Both the position numbers and the translations under genes were made by a program. Under the pieces are notes generated by a model, which saw nothing but the letters and a program-made list of their open reading frames with translations, did not search any database and had not been told where the DNA came from. 64,000 nt of DNA from Hyphomicrobiaceae bacterium (lineage in GTDB: Bacteria; Pseudomonadota; Alphaproteobacteria; Rhizobiales; Hyphomicrobiaceae): the NCBI GenBank assembly GCA_020442165.1, contig JAGRKV010000054.1, forward strand, positions 62,001-126,000, written 5' to 3'. Shown here one piece after another: positions 17,735-26,687 of the stretch (position 1 is the stretch's first letter; each line of letters opens with the position of its first letter).

Positions 17735-17872
17735 TGATCTAGAGCAACCTTAAACTGTTTAACTTGGGCCAATCTTAAGCCCTTCGTTGCAATTGCTTAC
17801 AATCAATGGGGGTTTGATGGCGAACGGAGCCGTTTCCGGCATAATTTGCTGATTTAAAAGGGAAAATATAAG

Positions 17873-18838
17873 TCACTTTTTCTCTTGAACAGCGGTTTTT
17901 ATTGTCAAAAGATCGCGCCATGCCAGCCGCTTGGCCGCGGGTGTCCGCAGCAGATAGGCCGGGTGCAGGGTCGCCATGGCGCGCACCTGGTGCGAGCCGA
18001 TCTCGATGTTCCGCCATTTGCCCCTAAGGCGCATGATGCCTTCCTGCGTATCGAAGATCGCCTTGGCGGCGGCGCCTCCCAGCAGCAACACGACCTCTGG
18101 AGCGACAAGTTCGACCTGCCGCTCCAGGAACGGCCGGCAAATCTGCGTCTCCTGCGGCGTCGGTGTCCGGTTGCCGGGTGGCCGCCAGTAGACGACGTTG
18201 GTGATGTGAACGCTCGTTTCGTCGAGGTCGATCGCCGCCAGCATCCGGTCGAGCAACTGACCTGCTCGGCCAACGAACGGCCGCCCTTCCAGGTCTTCAT
18301 CGCGTCCTGGCGCCTCTCCGATAATCATGACGCGGGCCTGCTCGGCGCCGCGAAAAACACATGTCGATTTGGCGGTCGCCTTCAGCCCGCAGCCGTCAAA
18401 GGCGTTCAAGGAGCCCACCAGTGTGGCCATGTCTTGCGCCTCTCGTGCAAGGCGCCGGGCGGCGGTTTCGGCCGCATCTGGAGCACCGGTGGCAAAACGG
18501 TCGGGCGGCGCCCGCACACTATCGCGAGCGTTGGGTGCGGGGCGGCGCTGCACGACCGCCCGCGCCGCCTGGGCTGGCTCACCCAGCCCAGCATCATGGC
18601 CCGAGCCATGCCTCTGGCTAGGCTCGACCGGCGCAGCCCCTTCCGCCCCCGGTTGAACGGGCATTCCAGCCTGGCGCTCAGGCCAGACAAATCCGGCGCC
18701 CGGTGCGCGCGGCGGGCCATCGAGCCAATCGACAGGCGCCTCTCCCACGGCGCAATCGACGCCAGCCGACACGTACCAGTCGAGCAGCGCCGCCAGATCG
18801 TGCGTGGAGACTGTCGGATCGGGTGCGGATTGAGACAT
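17873..18838 (-). CDS. 4Fe-4S uracil-DNA glycosylase (family 4/5 type)
   Basis: Removes uracil from DNA. The conserved C-terminal 190 residues contain GEAPGRDEDLEGRPFVGRAG (uracil-binding and active-site loop), NVVYWRPPGNRTPTPQE, the LLLGGAAAKAIF strand and HPAYLLR (catalytic His region). Cysteines in CGLKATAKSTCVF, plus two later ones, fit a 4Fe-4S cluster. The protein has an unusually long, Pro/Ala/Arg-rich N-terminal region of about 130 residues of low complexity, common in alphaproteobacterial versions. The ATG at 18838 is chosen. It is divergent from the ETF-QO gene with 194 bases between. The stop lies in an AT-rich stretch. Confidence 0.9.
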   Translation of the reverse strand: MSQSAPDPTVSTHDLAALLDWYVSAGVDCAVGEAPVDWLDGPPRAPGAGFVWPERQAGMPVQPGAEGAAPVEPSQRHGSGHDAGLGEPAQAARAVVQRRPAPNARDSVRAPPDRFATGAPDAAETAARRLAREAQDMATLVGSLNAFDGCGLKATAKSTCVFRGAEQARVMIIGEAPGRDEDLEGRPFVGRAGQLLDRMLAAIDLDETSVHITNVVYWRPPGNRTPTPQETQICRPFLERQVELVAPEVVLLLGGAAAKAIFDTQEGIMRLRGKWRNIEIGSHQVRAMATLHPAYLLRTPAAKRLAWRDLLTIKTAVQEKK

Positions 18839-19032
18839 GCCCGGCAACCTAGCGCGATTAGGGGTCCTGCGCACGCCGCAGCCTGTTGAAAGCGGTCAGA
18901 TTGCGGCGGCAAGACTGGCCATTGGGGCAATTGCCAGTTCTTGGGACTTGGGGTTTGCGGCCCGGTTGGGCTAGAGGTAGGCCCCTGAAGACACCCAATT
19001 CCATTCCCGAGAGCGAAGAGGACATCTCCGAA

Positions 19033-20712
19033 ATGGCATCGAGCGACGAGACCCTGCCGCCCCGCGAGTCCATGGACTACGACATCGTCATCGTCGGCGC
19101 AGGACCCTCCGGCCTAGCAGCCGCAATCCGCCTGAAACAGCAGGCGGCGGAAGCCGGTGAGGAAATTTCGGTCGTCGTTGTCGAAAAGGGTTCGGAAGTC
19201 GGCGCGCATATCCTTTCAGGGGCGGTCATCGACCCCATCGGCCTCACACGGCTGGTCCCCGACTGGAAAGAGAAGGGCGCCCCCGTCGAGACGCCGGTCA
19301 AAGAGGATCACTTCCTATATCTGGGCCCCGCCGGCGAAATCCGCCTGCCCAATTTCCTGATGCCGCCGTTCATGAACAACCATGGCAACTACATCGTGTC
19401 GCTCGGCGCGCTGTGCCAATGGCTGGGCGAGCAGGCAACCGAGCTTGGCGTCGAGATCTATCCGGGCTTCGCGGCGAGCGAGGTGCTATTCGACGACAAG
19501 GGCGCGGTCGCCGGCATCGCCACAGGCGATATGGGCGTCACGCGCGATGGCGTCCCGGGCGACAACTTCGCGCGCGGCATGGAGCTGCGCGGCAAGTACA
19601 CGTTCTTCGCCGAGGGTGCGCGTGGCTCCCTGTCCAAGCAACTCATCGAGCGTTTCGATCTCTCCAAAGGCCGCATCCAGAAATACGGCATCGGCCTGAA
19701 GGAGCTGTGGGAGATCCCCAAGGAGAAGCACAACCCGGGCTTCGTGCAGCACTCGTTCGGCTGGCCGCTTGACAACCGCACCGGCGGCGGCTCGTTCCTC
19801 TATCACTATGGCGAAAATCTCGTGGCCGTCGGTTTCGTCGTGCACCTCAACTACGAGAACCCCTACCTGTCGCCATACGAGGAGTTCCAGCGCTTCAAGA
19901 CGCATCCAAAGATCGCGCCGATGCTGGAAGGCGGCAAGCGCATCGCATATGGCGCACGCGCGATCACCGAAGGCGGCTGGCAGTCGATCCCTGATCTCGT
20001 CTTCCCCGGTGGTGCTCTGCTGGGCTGCGCCGCGGGCTTCATGAACGTGCCGCGCATCAAGGGCAGCCACAACGCGATCCTGTCGGGCATCGCGGCGGCG
20101 GACGCGGCAGCTACCGCACTCAGGGCTGGGCGCAGCCATGACAGGCTCGTCAATTACGAGGCGGACGTGCGCACCGGCGACATCGCGCACGACTTGAAGC
20201 GCGTGCGTAACGCCAAGCCGCTGTGGTCGCGTTTCGGCACGTTTGTGGGCATTGCGCTGGGCGGCATGGACATGTGGCTCAACACGATCATTCGTGGTGT
20301 CGGGCTCGGCTACACGCTGTCTCACAAGAAAGCGGACAGCGATACGTTGCGCACCGCCAAGCGAACAAAGAAGATCGATTATCCCAAGCCCGATGGCGTC
20401 CTGACCTTTGACCGGCTGACCAACGTATCGTTCTCCGCCACCAACCACGAGGAGGATCAGCCGGTTCACCTCAGGCTTGCAGATCCGCTGGTGCCGGTGC
20501 TCATCAACCTGCCGACCTGGGCGGAGCCCGCACAGCGCTATTGCCCGGCCGGCGTCTACGAGATCGTCGAGGACAGCGACGGCAAGCCGCGCTTTCAGAT
20601 CAACGCGCAGAACTGCGTCCACTGCAAGACGTGTGACATCAAGGACCCGAGCCAGAACATCACCTGGGTCTGTCCGGAAGGCGGCGGCGGCCCCAACTAC
20701 GCAGGCATGTGA
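19033..20712 (+). CDS. Electron transfer flavoprotein-ubiquinone oxidoreductase
   Basis: Inner-membrane flavoprotein that passes electrons from ETF, reduced during beta-oxidation and amino-acid breakdown, to ubiquinone. The FAD-binding VGAGPSGLAAAIRLK is at the N-terminus, the ubiquinone-site region with GYTLSHKK follows, and the C-terminal ferredoxin-like domain has cysteines in CPAGVYE, NCVHCKTCDIKDP and WVCPEGGGGPNY that bind a 4Fe-4S cluster. 559 residues is the family length. The start at 19033 (MASSDETLPPRES) matches the usual N-terminus; the frame is open further upstream but that part is not conserved in style. The ETF subunit genes are not in the window. Confidence 0.96.
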   Translation: MASSDETLPPRESMDYDIVIVGAGPSGLAAAIRLKQQAAEAGEEISVVVVEKGSEVGAHILSGAVIDPIGLTRLVPDWKEKGAPVETPVKEDHFLYLGPAGEIRLPNFLMPPFMNNHGNYIVSLGALCQWLGEQATELGVEIYPGFAASEVLFDDKGAVAGIATGDMGVTRDGVPGDNFARGMELRGKYTFFAEGARGSLSKQLIERFDLSKGRIQKYGIGLKELWEIPKEKHNPGFVQHSFGWPLDNRTGGGSFLYHYGENLVAVGFVVHLNYENPYLSPYEEFQRFKTHPKIAPMLEGGKRIAYGARAITEGGWQSIPDLVFPGGALLGCAAGFMNVPRIKGSHNAILSGIAAADAAATALRAGRSHDRLVNYEADVRTGDIAHDLKRVRNAKPLWSRFGTFVGIALGGMDMWLNTIIRGVGLGYTLSHKKADSDTLRTAKRTKKIDYPKPDGVLTFDRLTNVSFSATNHEEDQPVHLRLADPLVPVLINLPTWAEPAQRYCPAGVYEIVEDSDGKPRFQINAQNCVHCKTCDIKDPSQNITWVCPEGGGGPNYAGM

Positions 20713-20776
20713 GGCGGGAGAGGCGCAATAGGCGCGTGATGGCCTGCGGCGGGGTGTTCGTCTAAAGACGCTGAGA

Positions 20777-21637
20777 TCAACTCAGCACGACGGGCGCGAT
20801 CCACCATTTTGGATGACGCATGGCGAGCGATGCGGCCGCCGCATGCGCATCGTCGAAGATGCCGAAACATGTGGGCCCCGCGCCTGACATGGCAGCGACG
20901 CGGCAGCCCGGTGTGGCACGCAAAGTTGAGAGCACCTCGTCAATCGCCGGCATGACATGCTTTGCTGCAGCTTCCAGGTCATTGCCGCCGTTGATATGGT
21001 CGATCAAGGCTTCGCGGGAGGCGACTGCGGGCGCCGAAGGCATCTTGTCAGCTACGGACAGTGGCGGTGCCGCAAGCGCCCTGAACACTTGTGCGGTCTT
21101 GTCGTTCGGCACCTCTGCTAGAGGATTGACCAGTATCGCATCGAGCCTCGGCAGCTCTTCCATCGCCGTGATCCGCTCGCCGATGCCCGTCATCCAGGCC
21201 GCGCGATTGAACAGGCAGACCGGCACGTCCGCGCCGAGCCGCAAGGAAATGGCTTGCCATTCGATCGATGCCGCGCGCATCACATTCGCACGCAGCAAAG
21301 CGCGGAGCAGTGCACCGGCATCCGCCGACCCGCCGCCGATGCCTGCCGCGACCGGCAGGTTCTTTTCAAGTGTCACATGACCGAGGCGAACGTCGGGATC
21401 GGCAGCAGCGACCAGATCGAGCGTCGTCTCCAGCAGGTTGGTATCAGTAATGCTGCTGGCGAACGGTCCGATCACCGTAACGCCGCGTGCGCGCCGGCAA
21501 TCGAGTGTCACGCGATCGGTCATGCCCGCCGCGAAGGCAACGAGGCTCGCGAGTGCGTGGTAGCCGTCCGCCCTGCGTCCAAGGATGCGCAAAGTCAGGT
21601 TTACTTTTGGACGGGCAATCTCGACGAGCACACTCAT
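20777..21637 (-). CDS. ispE: 4-diphosphocytidyl-2-C-methyl-D-erythritol kinase
   Basis: Fourth step of the MEP pathway of isoprenoid synthesis: ATP-dependent phosphorylation of CDP-methylerythritol. A GHMP kinase of 286 residues: the N-terminal ARPKVNLTLRILGRRADGYH, the ATP-binding PVAAGIGGGSADAGALLRAL, and GCRVAAMSGAGPTCFGIF near the C-terminus are all present. The ATG at 21637 (MSVLVEIA) is preferred to one six codons upstream. It is encoded 87 bases after the large TPR-protein gene on the same strand, an arrangement seen in related bacteria. A polyprenyl diphosphate synthase gene lies 2.8 kb away, so the window has two isoprenoid steps, though not in one operon. Confidence 0.94.
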   Translation of the reverse strand: MSVLVEIARPKVNLTLRILGRRADGYHALASLVAFAAGMTDRVTLDCRRARGVTVIGPFASSITDTNLLETTLDLVAAADPDVRLGHVTLEKNLPVAAGIGGGSADAGALLRALLRANVMRAASIEWQAISLRLGADVPVCLFNRAAWMTGIGERITAMEELPRLDAILVNPLAEVPNDKTAQVFRALAAPPLSVADKMPSAPAVASREALIDHINGGNDLEAAAKHVMPAIDEVLSTLRATPGCRVAAMSGAGPTCFGIFDDAHAAAASLAMRHPKWWIAPVVLS

Positions 21638-21724
21638 TGCCGCGTGCTCACACACGCTCTCGATGTGTCACTCGCGCTAGTTAGCATGCCTGTCGGAGTT
21701 CGGAATTGAGCGAACCCGCCGCTG

Positions 21725-23554
21725 TCATTGCAGCGACTTGGGCGGCGCCTCGACGCGCTTCGACCTGCGGCGCTGCTCCGTGCTGGCCGCGCGTGCGCGG
21801 CGCGGCAGCTTGGCTTCGATCGGCGCAGCAAGTCCATCTGTCAGCTTCTTCTTGATCTTGACGGCTTCTTCGGGCTCGGGGCTGAGCGATAGCGACTGGT
21901 CCCACTGGAAGCGGGCTTCGCGCTCCCGGCCAACGCGCCACAGCGCATCGCCCAGGTGATCGTTGAGAACCGGGTCGTCCGGCCGCAGCTCCACGGCGCG
22001 CTCCAGCTGGCCAACGGCATCCTTGTAGCGACCAAGTCTGTAGTACGCCCAGCCGAGGCTGTCGACGATGTAGCCGTCATCCGGCTTCAGCGACACCGCC
22101 TTCTTGATGAGCTGCAGTCCCTGACGCAGGTTCTTGCCCTGGTCGATCCACGAGTAACCGAGATAGTTGAGCACCAAAGGCTGATCGGGCGAAAGCGTGA
22201 GCGCCTTCTTCAGATCCGTTTCTGCCTTGGGCCACTGCTTGGTGCGCTCGTAGCAGGTGCCGCGCGAGTAGTAGAACGGCCAATGCCGCTTTTCGATCTT
22301 CGGCAGTAGCTTTATCGCCCGTGAGTAATACGTAATTGCTTCATCGTAGCGCTTGCGGGCGCGCATGATGTTGCCAAGTGCATCGAGTGGAGCGAGATCG
22401 CGCGGCGATCGTTTCGCCACTTCGTCGAGCAGCGTCTTGGCGGCATCTGTCTTGTCGAGCGCGTTGAGGTCGAATGCCTTACGGATGTCGATTGCATCCT
22501 GAAGCGGCGTGTTTTTGGGGATGCGATCGTAGGTGGCGATAGCGTCCTGGTAGTTCTTCGTCGTCTCGTAGGCCTGCGCCAGCGCGGCAAGCGCCAGCGG
22601 CTGCTCCGGCGAGAGGAACAGCGACATCTGCAGATAGATGATGCCAATGGAAACGCCGCCCTCCGTGGTCAGCGCCTCACCCAGGCCATAGAGCACTTCC
22701 GCCATGCCTTCATTGGGCTCGGTAATGAGAAGCGCAATCTTCTTGTTGTCTTCGATGTCGTCTTTAAGTTCGGCCGAAAGTGGATGCGGATCAGTGGCAG
22801 CCCGGCGGTCATATTCACTGAGAATGGAGAGCGCGAGCTTCCTGTCGCCGGCGTGGGCTGCGTGTCGCGCGTAGGCAATCGTCGTGCGGAGCGTGCGGCT
22901 GTCCTGTTTGAACACCCGTTGATAGGCAATACGCGCGTCCGATTGGCGGTCAACGCTGTCCGCAATCAGGGCGCGATGATAGCGAAGATAGAACTGCGCC
23001 CACTCCGCCTGCTTGGGCTTGTCGAGCATGTCGAGCGCATCGGATACCTTGCCCTCCGCCTTCTTCAGCCAGGCAAGCATAAGAGCCGAAGTCAGTTCCC
23101 CTATCGGTCCGCTTCCAGCAGCGGTGAAGTGCTTCTCAGCCGCGTCCCGGTCGCCAGCCTTGAAGGCGTCGAGGCCGAGATAGAGTTGTGCCAGTCGATG
23201 CTGGGGCCGCAGCCCCGCCAGTTGCTCCGCCAGGATCTTGCCGCGTTCGAACCTCCCAGCAGAAAGCTCCATGAGGAACGCCTGCTCCAGCAGCACTTCG
23301 TTCTGGGGATCATGCAGGAGCGCCGAACCGTAGAAGTTGGCAGCCTCCTGGATATCGTGCTGGCTCTTGGCAAAGCGGCCCGCAAGGTATCCACCGATCA
23401 GGGAATGGCTCGATTCAAACTCGTCGGGTTGGCGTGCTTCAGCGGTCGAGCTTGCATGGCTGACCAGCAATAGCGTCGCAACGACCGCACAACTCAAATT
23501 CCTGGCCGCGGAGAACATCCAGCTCGGTCGCGCATTTCCCAGGCGCAGCAGCAT
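21725..23554 (-). CDS. Large exported tetratricopeptide-repeat protein
   Basis: A 609-residue protein with an N-terminal hydrophobic segment (SCAVVATLLLVSHASS, about residues 20-36) that acts as a signal or anchor, followed by many TPR units across the rest, for instance ALAALAQAYETTKNYQDAIATYDRIPK, YYSRGTCYERTKQWPKAETDLKKAL and DSLGWAYYRLGRYKDAVGQLERAVE. The C-terminus is basic. Periplasmic TPR proteins of this size usually scaffold envelope complexes. The ATG at 23554 has AGAGGA about 6 bases upstream; the frame opens farther upstream without a better site. It lies just upstream of ispE on the same strand. Confidence 0.85.
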   Translation of the reverse strand: MLLRLGNARPSWMFSAARNLSCAVVATLLLVSHASSTAEARQPDEFESSHSLIGGYLAGRFAKSQHDIQEAANFYGSALLHDPQNEVLLEQAFLMELSAGRFERGKILAEQLAGLRPQHRLAQLYLGLDAFKAGDRDAAEKHFTAAGSGPIGELTSALMLAWLKKAEGKVSDALDMLDKPKQAEWAQFYLRYHRALIADSVDRQSDARIAYQRVFKQDSRTLRTTIAYARHAAHAGDRKLALSILSEYDRRAATDPHPLSAELKDDIEDNKKIALLITEPNEGMAEVLYGLGEALTTEGGVSIGIIYLQMSLFLSPEQPLALAALAQAYETTKNYQDAIATYDRIPKNTPLQDAIDIRKAFDLNALDKTDAAKTLLDEVAKRSPRDLAPLDALGNIMRARKRYDEAITYYSRAIKLLPKIEKRHWPFYYSRGTCYERTKQWPKAETDLKKALTLSPDQPLVLNYLGYSWIDQGKNLRQGLQLIKKAVSLKPDDGYIVDSLGWAYYRLGRYKDAVGQLERAVELRPDDPVLNDHLGDALWRVGREREARFQWDQSLSLSPEPEEAVKIKKKLTDGLAAPIEAKLPRRARAASTEQRRRSKRVEAPPKSLQ

Positions 23555-23857
23555 ACGAGTTCCTCTCCGGTCGAGCCCCACGCCGCCAATTGCAGGCGGG
23601 ACCGCGTGATTCTTGTTCGGCGGCAAGTCTACCAATAAAGCCGCCAGCTTGGCGACCGGCGAATCCCCAGCTTGTGCCGACGCCACGCGGAATTGATGCA
23701 GCCGGGCACCGCTGCCGAAATTGTCTCGCCAGTCCGGTTAACTTAAAGTGGCTCGCAGGTTTTTTGTTCCTTTGGCACTCGATTTTGACCGCGCCGCGCC
23801 GGGGGTGCCCCCATGTTCATATCGCGCTCGGCTGAATTGATGACGCGCAGGGCGGTG

Positions 23858-24394
23858 ATGGTTCAATATTTTGCATATGGCTCCAACATGTTGCGCGAAA
23901 GGCTGCAGCGCCGCTGCCCCTCGGCCAGCCTGCTGGGCCCCGCCATTTTGCCAGGATACGGCGTGACATTCACGAAAATTGGTCGCGACGGTTCCGGTAA
24001 GGCGACGCTGACACCTGGAAGCATTGGTCGAGATCCGGCGCATCCTGGGGCATACGGTGTCGTCTTTTCGCTCTGCCCCGATGACATGACCGCCCTCGAC
24101 CGGATCGAGGGGCGCGGGCAGGGCTATCAGCGCCTGGAACGTGTCGGTGTATTGCTGGGCGGTGGGCCGGCAAGCTGCGATGTCACGACCTATATCGCCG
24201 AGCCCGATCATATCGATTTGGCGCTGCAGCCCTTCGACTGGTACCTGTCGCTCGTCCTCGCGGGCGCTGTCGAGAATCTGCTGCCGCCGGAATATTGCGA
24301 TTGGCTGTCAGCCCACGCGCGGCTCACCGATACGCATGAGACTCGCCCCACACGGCTCGAAGCTCTTTCGATCCTGCATGCCCTGGCAACCTGA
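23858..24394 (+). CDS. Gamma-glutamylcyclotransferase family protein (first of two)
   Basis: A cytosolic GGCT-fold protein of about 178 residues. The family signature YFAYGSNM is at the N-terminus, and the conserved catalytic acid lies in ALDRIEGRGQGYQR. Members release 5-oxoproline from gamma-glutamyl compounds or act on other amide substrates. The ATG at 23858 has AGGG 6 bases before it; ATGs at 23840 and 23813 are alternatives. A second, only distantly similar GGCT-like protein is at 41520. It is convergent with the polyprenyl synthase gene, whose stop is 50 bases on. Confidence 0.86.
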   Translation: MVQYFAYGSNMLRERLQRRCPSASLLGPAILPGYGVTFTKIGRDGSGKATLTPGSIGRDPAHPGAYGVVFSLCPDDMTALDRIEGRGQGYQRLERVGVLLGGGPASCDVTTYIAEPDHIDLALQPFDWYLSLVLAGAVENLLPPEYCDWLSAHARLTDTHETRPTRLEALSILHALAT

Positions 24395-24444
24395 TGCCGC
24401 TGCGCCGCCTGACTGCATCTGGCGCTGCGCGGGAATCTACGGCA

Positions 24445-25461
24445 TCAGTTTGTGCGGTTGACGCAGAACGTAATGACCTCGCGCATGGCGTCGCGTTCCG
24501 CCGAGCTGGGAAAGACCCCCAATGCATCGCGTGCAATGCCGCCATAGGTGCGGGCGCGTTCAAGCGTGGCCTCGATGGCCTTATGCTTCTTCATGAGATG
24601 GATCGCGTGCTCCAGATCACCGTCGTCGATCTTGCCTTCGGCAATCGTGCGATTCCAGAACGCGCGTTCTTCCGGTGAGCCACGGCGGTAGGAGAGAATG
24701 ACGGGCAGCGTGATCTTGCCCTCGCGGAAATCATCGCCAACAGATTTGCCGAGCCGCGCCGCGTCGCCCGAATAGTCGAGCGCATCGTCGACGAGCTGGA
24801 ACGCGATGCCGAGGTTCTTGCCATAGGAGCGTAGCGCCTCAAGCTCCTGGGCTGGCCGCTCCGCAATCGCCGCGCCCGATTCAGCTGCACCCGCAAACAG
24901 CGCGGCAGTCTTGGCATCGATGATCGCCAGATAGGCATCTTCCGTGGTGGCGGTGTTCTTGGCGGCGGCAAGCTGCATGACCTCGCCTTCTGCGATAACG
25001 GCAGCGGCATTGGACAGGATCCGGAGTACCGGCAGCGAACCGACATCGACCAGCATGCGGAAGGCCTGTCCGAGCAGGAAATCACCCACCAGTACGCTGG
25101 CCTGGTTGCCCCAGATCATCCGCGCCGCCTTCTTGCCACGGCGGACGTTGCTTTCGTCGACGACGTCGTCATGCAGCAGGGTTGCGGTGTGCATGAACTC
25201 CACCGCCGCCGCGACCCGGATATGCGCCTTGCCGGGATAGCCCACGAGTTTCGCTGCCGCGATCGTCATCATTGGCCTGAGCCGCTTGCCACCCGATATG
25301 ATAAGGTGATGGGCAAGCTCCGGGATCATGTCGACATCGGAAATCGCCTTGTCGAGAATGATCCGGTTGATGCCCTCCATGTCCGCCGTCACCAAGTCGA
25401 GCAGCGGCTTCAAGCTTTCCGCGGGATCGCGGGCATCTTCGAGCGGAACAACCAGACCCAA
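24445..25461 (-). CDS. Long-chain polyprenyl diphosphate synthase (octa/decaprenyl type)
   Basis: Makes the isoprenoid side chain of ubiquinone from isopentenyl diphosphate. The two Asp-rich motifs are present: LLHDDVVDES (first, DDxxD) and QLVDDALDYSGD (second). SGGKRLRPMM and the C-terminal IARDALGVFPSSAERDAM are also typical. 338 residues matches rhizobial octaprenyl synthases. I set the start at a TTG at 25461 because GGGGGA precedes it by 6 bases and the resulting MGLVVPLED N-terminus is usual for the family; a TTG at 25485 is an alternative. It is divergent from the DUF2007 gene, a conserved arrangement in the order. Confidence 0.93.
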   Translation of the reverse strand: MGLVVPLEDARDPAESLKPLLDLVTADMEGINRIILDKAISDVDMIPELAHHLIISGGKRLRPMMTIAAAKLVGYPGKAHIRVAAAVEFMHTATLLHDDVVDESNVRRGKKAARMIWGNQASVLVGDFLLGQAFRMLVDVGSLPVLRILSNAAAVIAEGEVMQLAAAKNTATTEDAYLAIIDAKTAALFAGAAESGAAIAERPAQELEALRSYGKNLGIAFQLVDDALDYSGDAARLGKSVGDDFREGKITLPVILSYRRGSPEERAFWNRTIAEGKIDDGDLEHAIHLMKKHKAIEATLERARTYGGIARDALGVFPSSAERDAMREVITFCVNRTN

Positions 25462-25581
25462 GGGAAATCCCCCATCAGCTTGCAAATGTGGCGCGGACGC
25501 CGTCCAATACGATGTGCCGGGGCACCATAATAAGTGTTTTGCGGCCGTGCATCAGAAACTTGTAGGCAATTGGTGAGTTTG

Positions 25582-25809
25582 GTGCGTGAACTGATGAGGA
25601 CGAATGATCGTGTACTGCTGTCATTCGTTGAAGTGCTGTTGCGGGACGCGGGCATCGCCTCCGTTATGGCCGATGCGAACATTAGCGTCCTGGAAGGCTC
25701 CATTGGTGTGTTTCCCCAGCGGCTTTTGGTCGATGGCGAGGACTATGAAGACGCCTGCCGCGTGCTGCGGGAGGCTGATTTGGGGCAGTGGGTGAAAACC
25801 AGTGATTGA
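25582..25809 (+). CDS. DUF2007 domain protein
   Basis: A 75-residue cytosolic protein of the DUF2007 family, recognised by an N-terminal RELMRTNDRVLLSFVEVLLRDAGI, then a beta-rich part with FPQRLLVDGEDYEDACRVLREADL. The fold resembles a small ferredoxin-like sensor or adaptor domain; its function is unknown, though the neighbours are stable across Hyphomicrobiales. The GTG at 25582 is used because homologs begin with a residue or two before ELMRTND; other GTG and ATG codons lie nearby (25573, 25594). Its stop overlaps the start of the methyltransferase gene by 8 bases, so translation is probably coupled. Confidence 0.85.
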   Translation: MRELMRTNDRVLLSFVEVLLRDAGIASVMADANISVLEGSIGVFPQRLLVDGEDYEDACRVLREADLGQWVKTSD

Positions 25810-26641
25810 TCACCACACAGCCGCCGGTGCGCGCCAGCCAAGCGATGAAGAGAAGGAACTGGCACCAATTGCCGGGGACTTGACCCATGACGCCTTTCTC
25901 GATGGCCGGGTGATGCTGCTGCAACCCAGAAGCGGCTACCGGGCGGGTATCGACGCGGTATTCCTGGCGGCCGCCGCCCAGCCGCAAGAGCGCCGGTCCA
26001 GCCTCGCAATTCTCGATGCCGGAGCGGGCGTCGGCGCCGTTGGGCTGCTGGCGCTTCGCCGTCTGGAAGAGCGGGTCGACGTCAGTGCAACCTTGATTGA
26101 GCGCTCGCCCCAGTTGGCGGCGCTGGCGGAACGCAATGCGCACGACAATGGCTTTGCCAGCCGCGCGCGCGTTGTGTGTGCTGACCTGCTCGGCCGCGCG
26201 TCGGCACTAGAGGCCGCCGATATCCACCGCGAGAGTTTCGACCTCGTGCTGTCAAATCCGCCCTACCACGTCGATGCACACGGCACGCTGTCGGTGAACG
26301 ACGTCAAGGCAGGCGCCCACGCGATGGGCGAAGGCGATCTCGACCGCTGGGCGCGCGCGCTGGCCCACCTGACACGCCCAGGAGGCGAGGTGGTGATCGT
26401 CCACAAGGCTGAAAACTTGGAGCATGTGCTGGCAGCTTTTTCGCCGCGTTTCGGATCGCTGCGCATCAAGCCACTGCATCCGCGCGCTGGCGAACCCGCA
26501 AAGCGCATCCTGGTCAAGGGTGTGAAGGGGAGCCGTGCGCCGCTGACACTCCTCCCGGGCATAAACCTGCACCTGGAGGGCAACGAGTTCCACGCCGATG
26601 CCAAGTTGATCTTGCGCGATGGCGCTGGTTTGTGGTTGTGA
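25802..26641 (+). CDS. tRNA1(Val) adenine-N6-methyltransferase-like protein (TrmN6/YfiC family)
   Basis: A class I SAM-dependent methyltransferase of 279 residues. LDAGAGVGAVGLLAL is the SAM-binding motif I, and VLSNPPYHVD is the NPPY catalytic motif of N6-adenine or related methyltransferases. The RSGYRAGIDAVFLAAA segment near the N-terminus fits the family that includes E. coli YfiC, which methylates A37 of tRNA1(Val). Target RNA here is inferred, not shown. The GTG start at 25802 overlaps the end of the DUF2007 gene. Downstream, the S49 peptidase starts after 46 bases, so DUF2007, methyltransferase, peptidase and a small membrane protein form a likely operon. Confidence 0.88.
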   Translation: MIDHHTAAGARQPSDEEKELAPIAGDLTHDAFLDGRVMLLQPRSGYRAGIDAVFLAAAAQPQERRSSLAILDAGAGVGAVGLLALRRLEERVDVSATLIERSPQLAALAERNAHDNGFASRARVVCADLLGRASALEAADIHRESFDLVLSNPPYHVDAHGTLSVNDVKAGAHAMGEGDLDRWARALAHLTRPGGEVVIVHKAENLEHVLAAFSPRFGSLRIKPLHPRAGEPAKRILVKGVKGSRAPLTLLPGINLHLEGNEFHADAKLILRDGAGLWL

Positions 26642-26687
26642 AGACCGCGCCAAAATCGCACCGCTTTGCAGCTGGAGCCTCGACAGC

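Noticed and set aside
17745..17790. CtrA-like site near the GyrI-like gene
   Set aside because: The TTAA half sites are separated by 5 or 12 bases, not 7.
17885..18889. Plus-strand frame over the uracil-DNA glycosylase gene
   Set aside because: The glycosylase motifs are unambiguous on the minus strand.
19486..20622. Minus-strand frame of about 380 residues over ETF-QO
   Set aside because: ETF-QO has all its motifs on the plus strand; the antisense product is rich in Arg, His and Val without domains.
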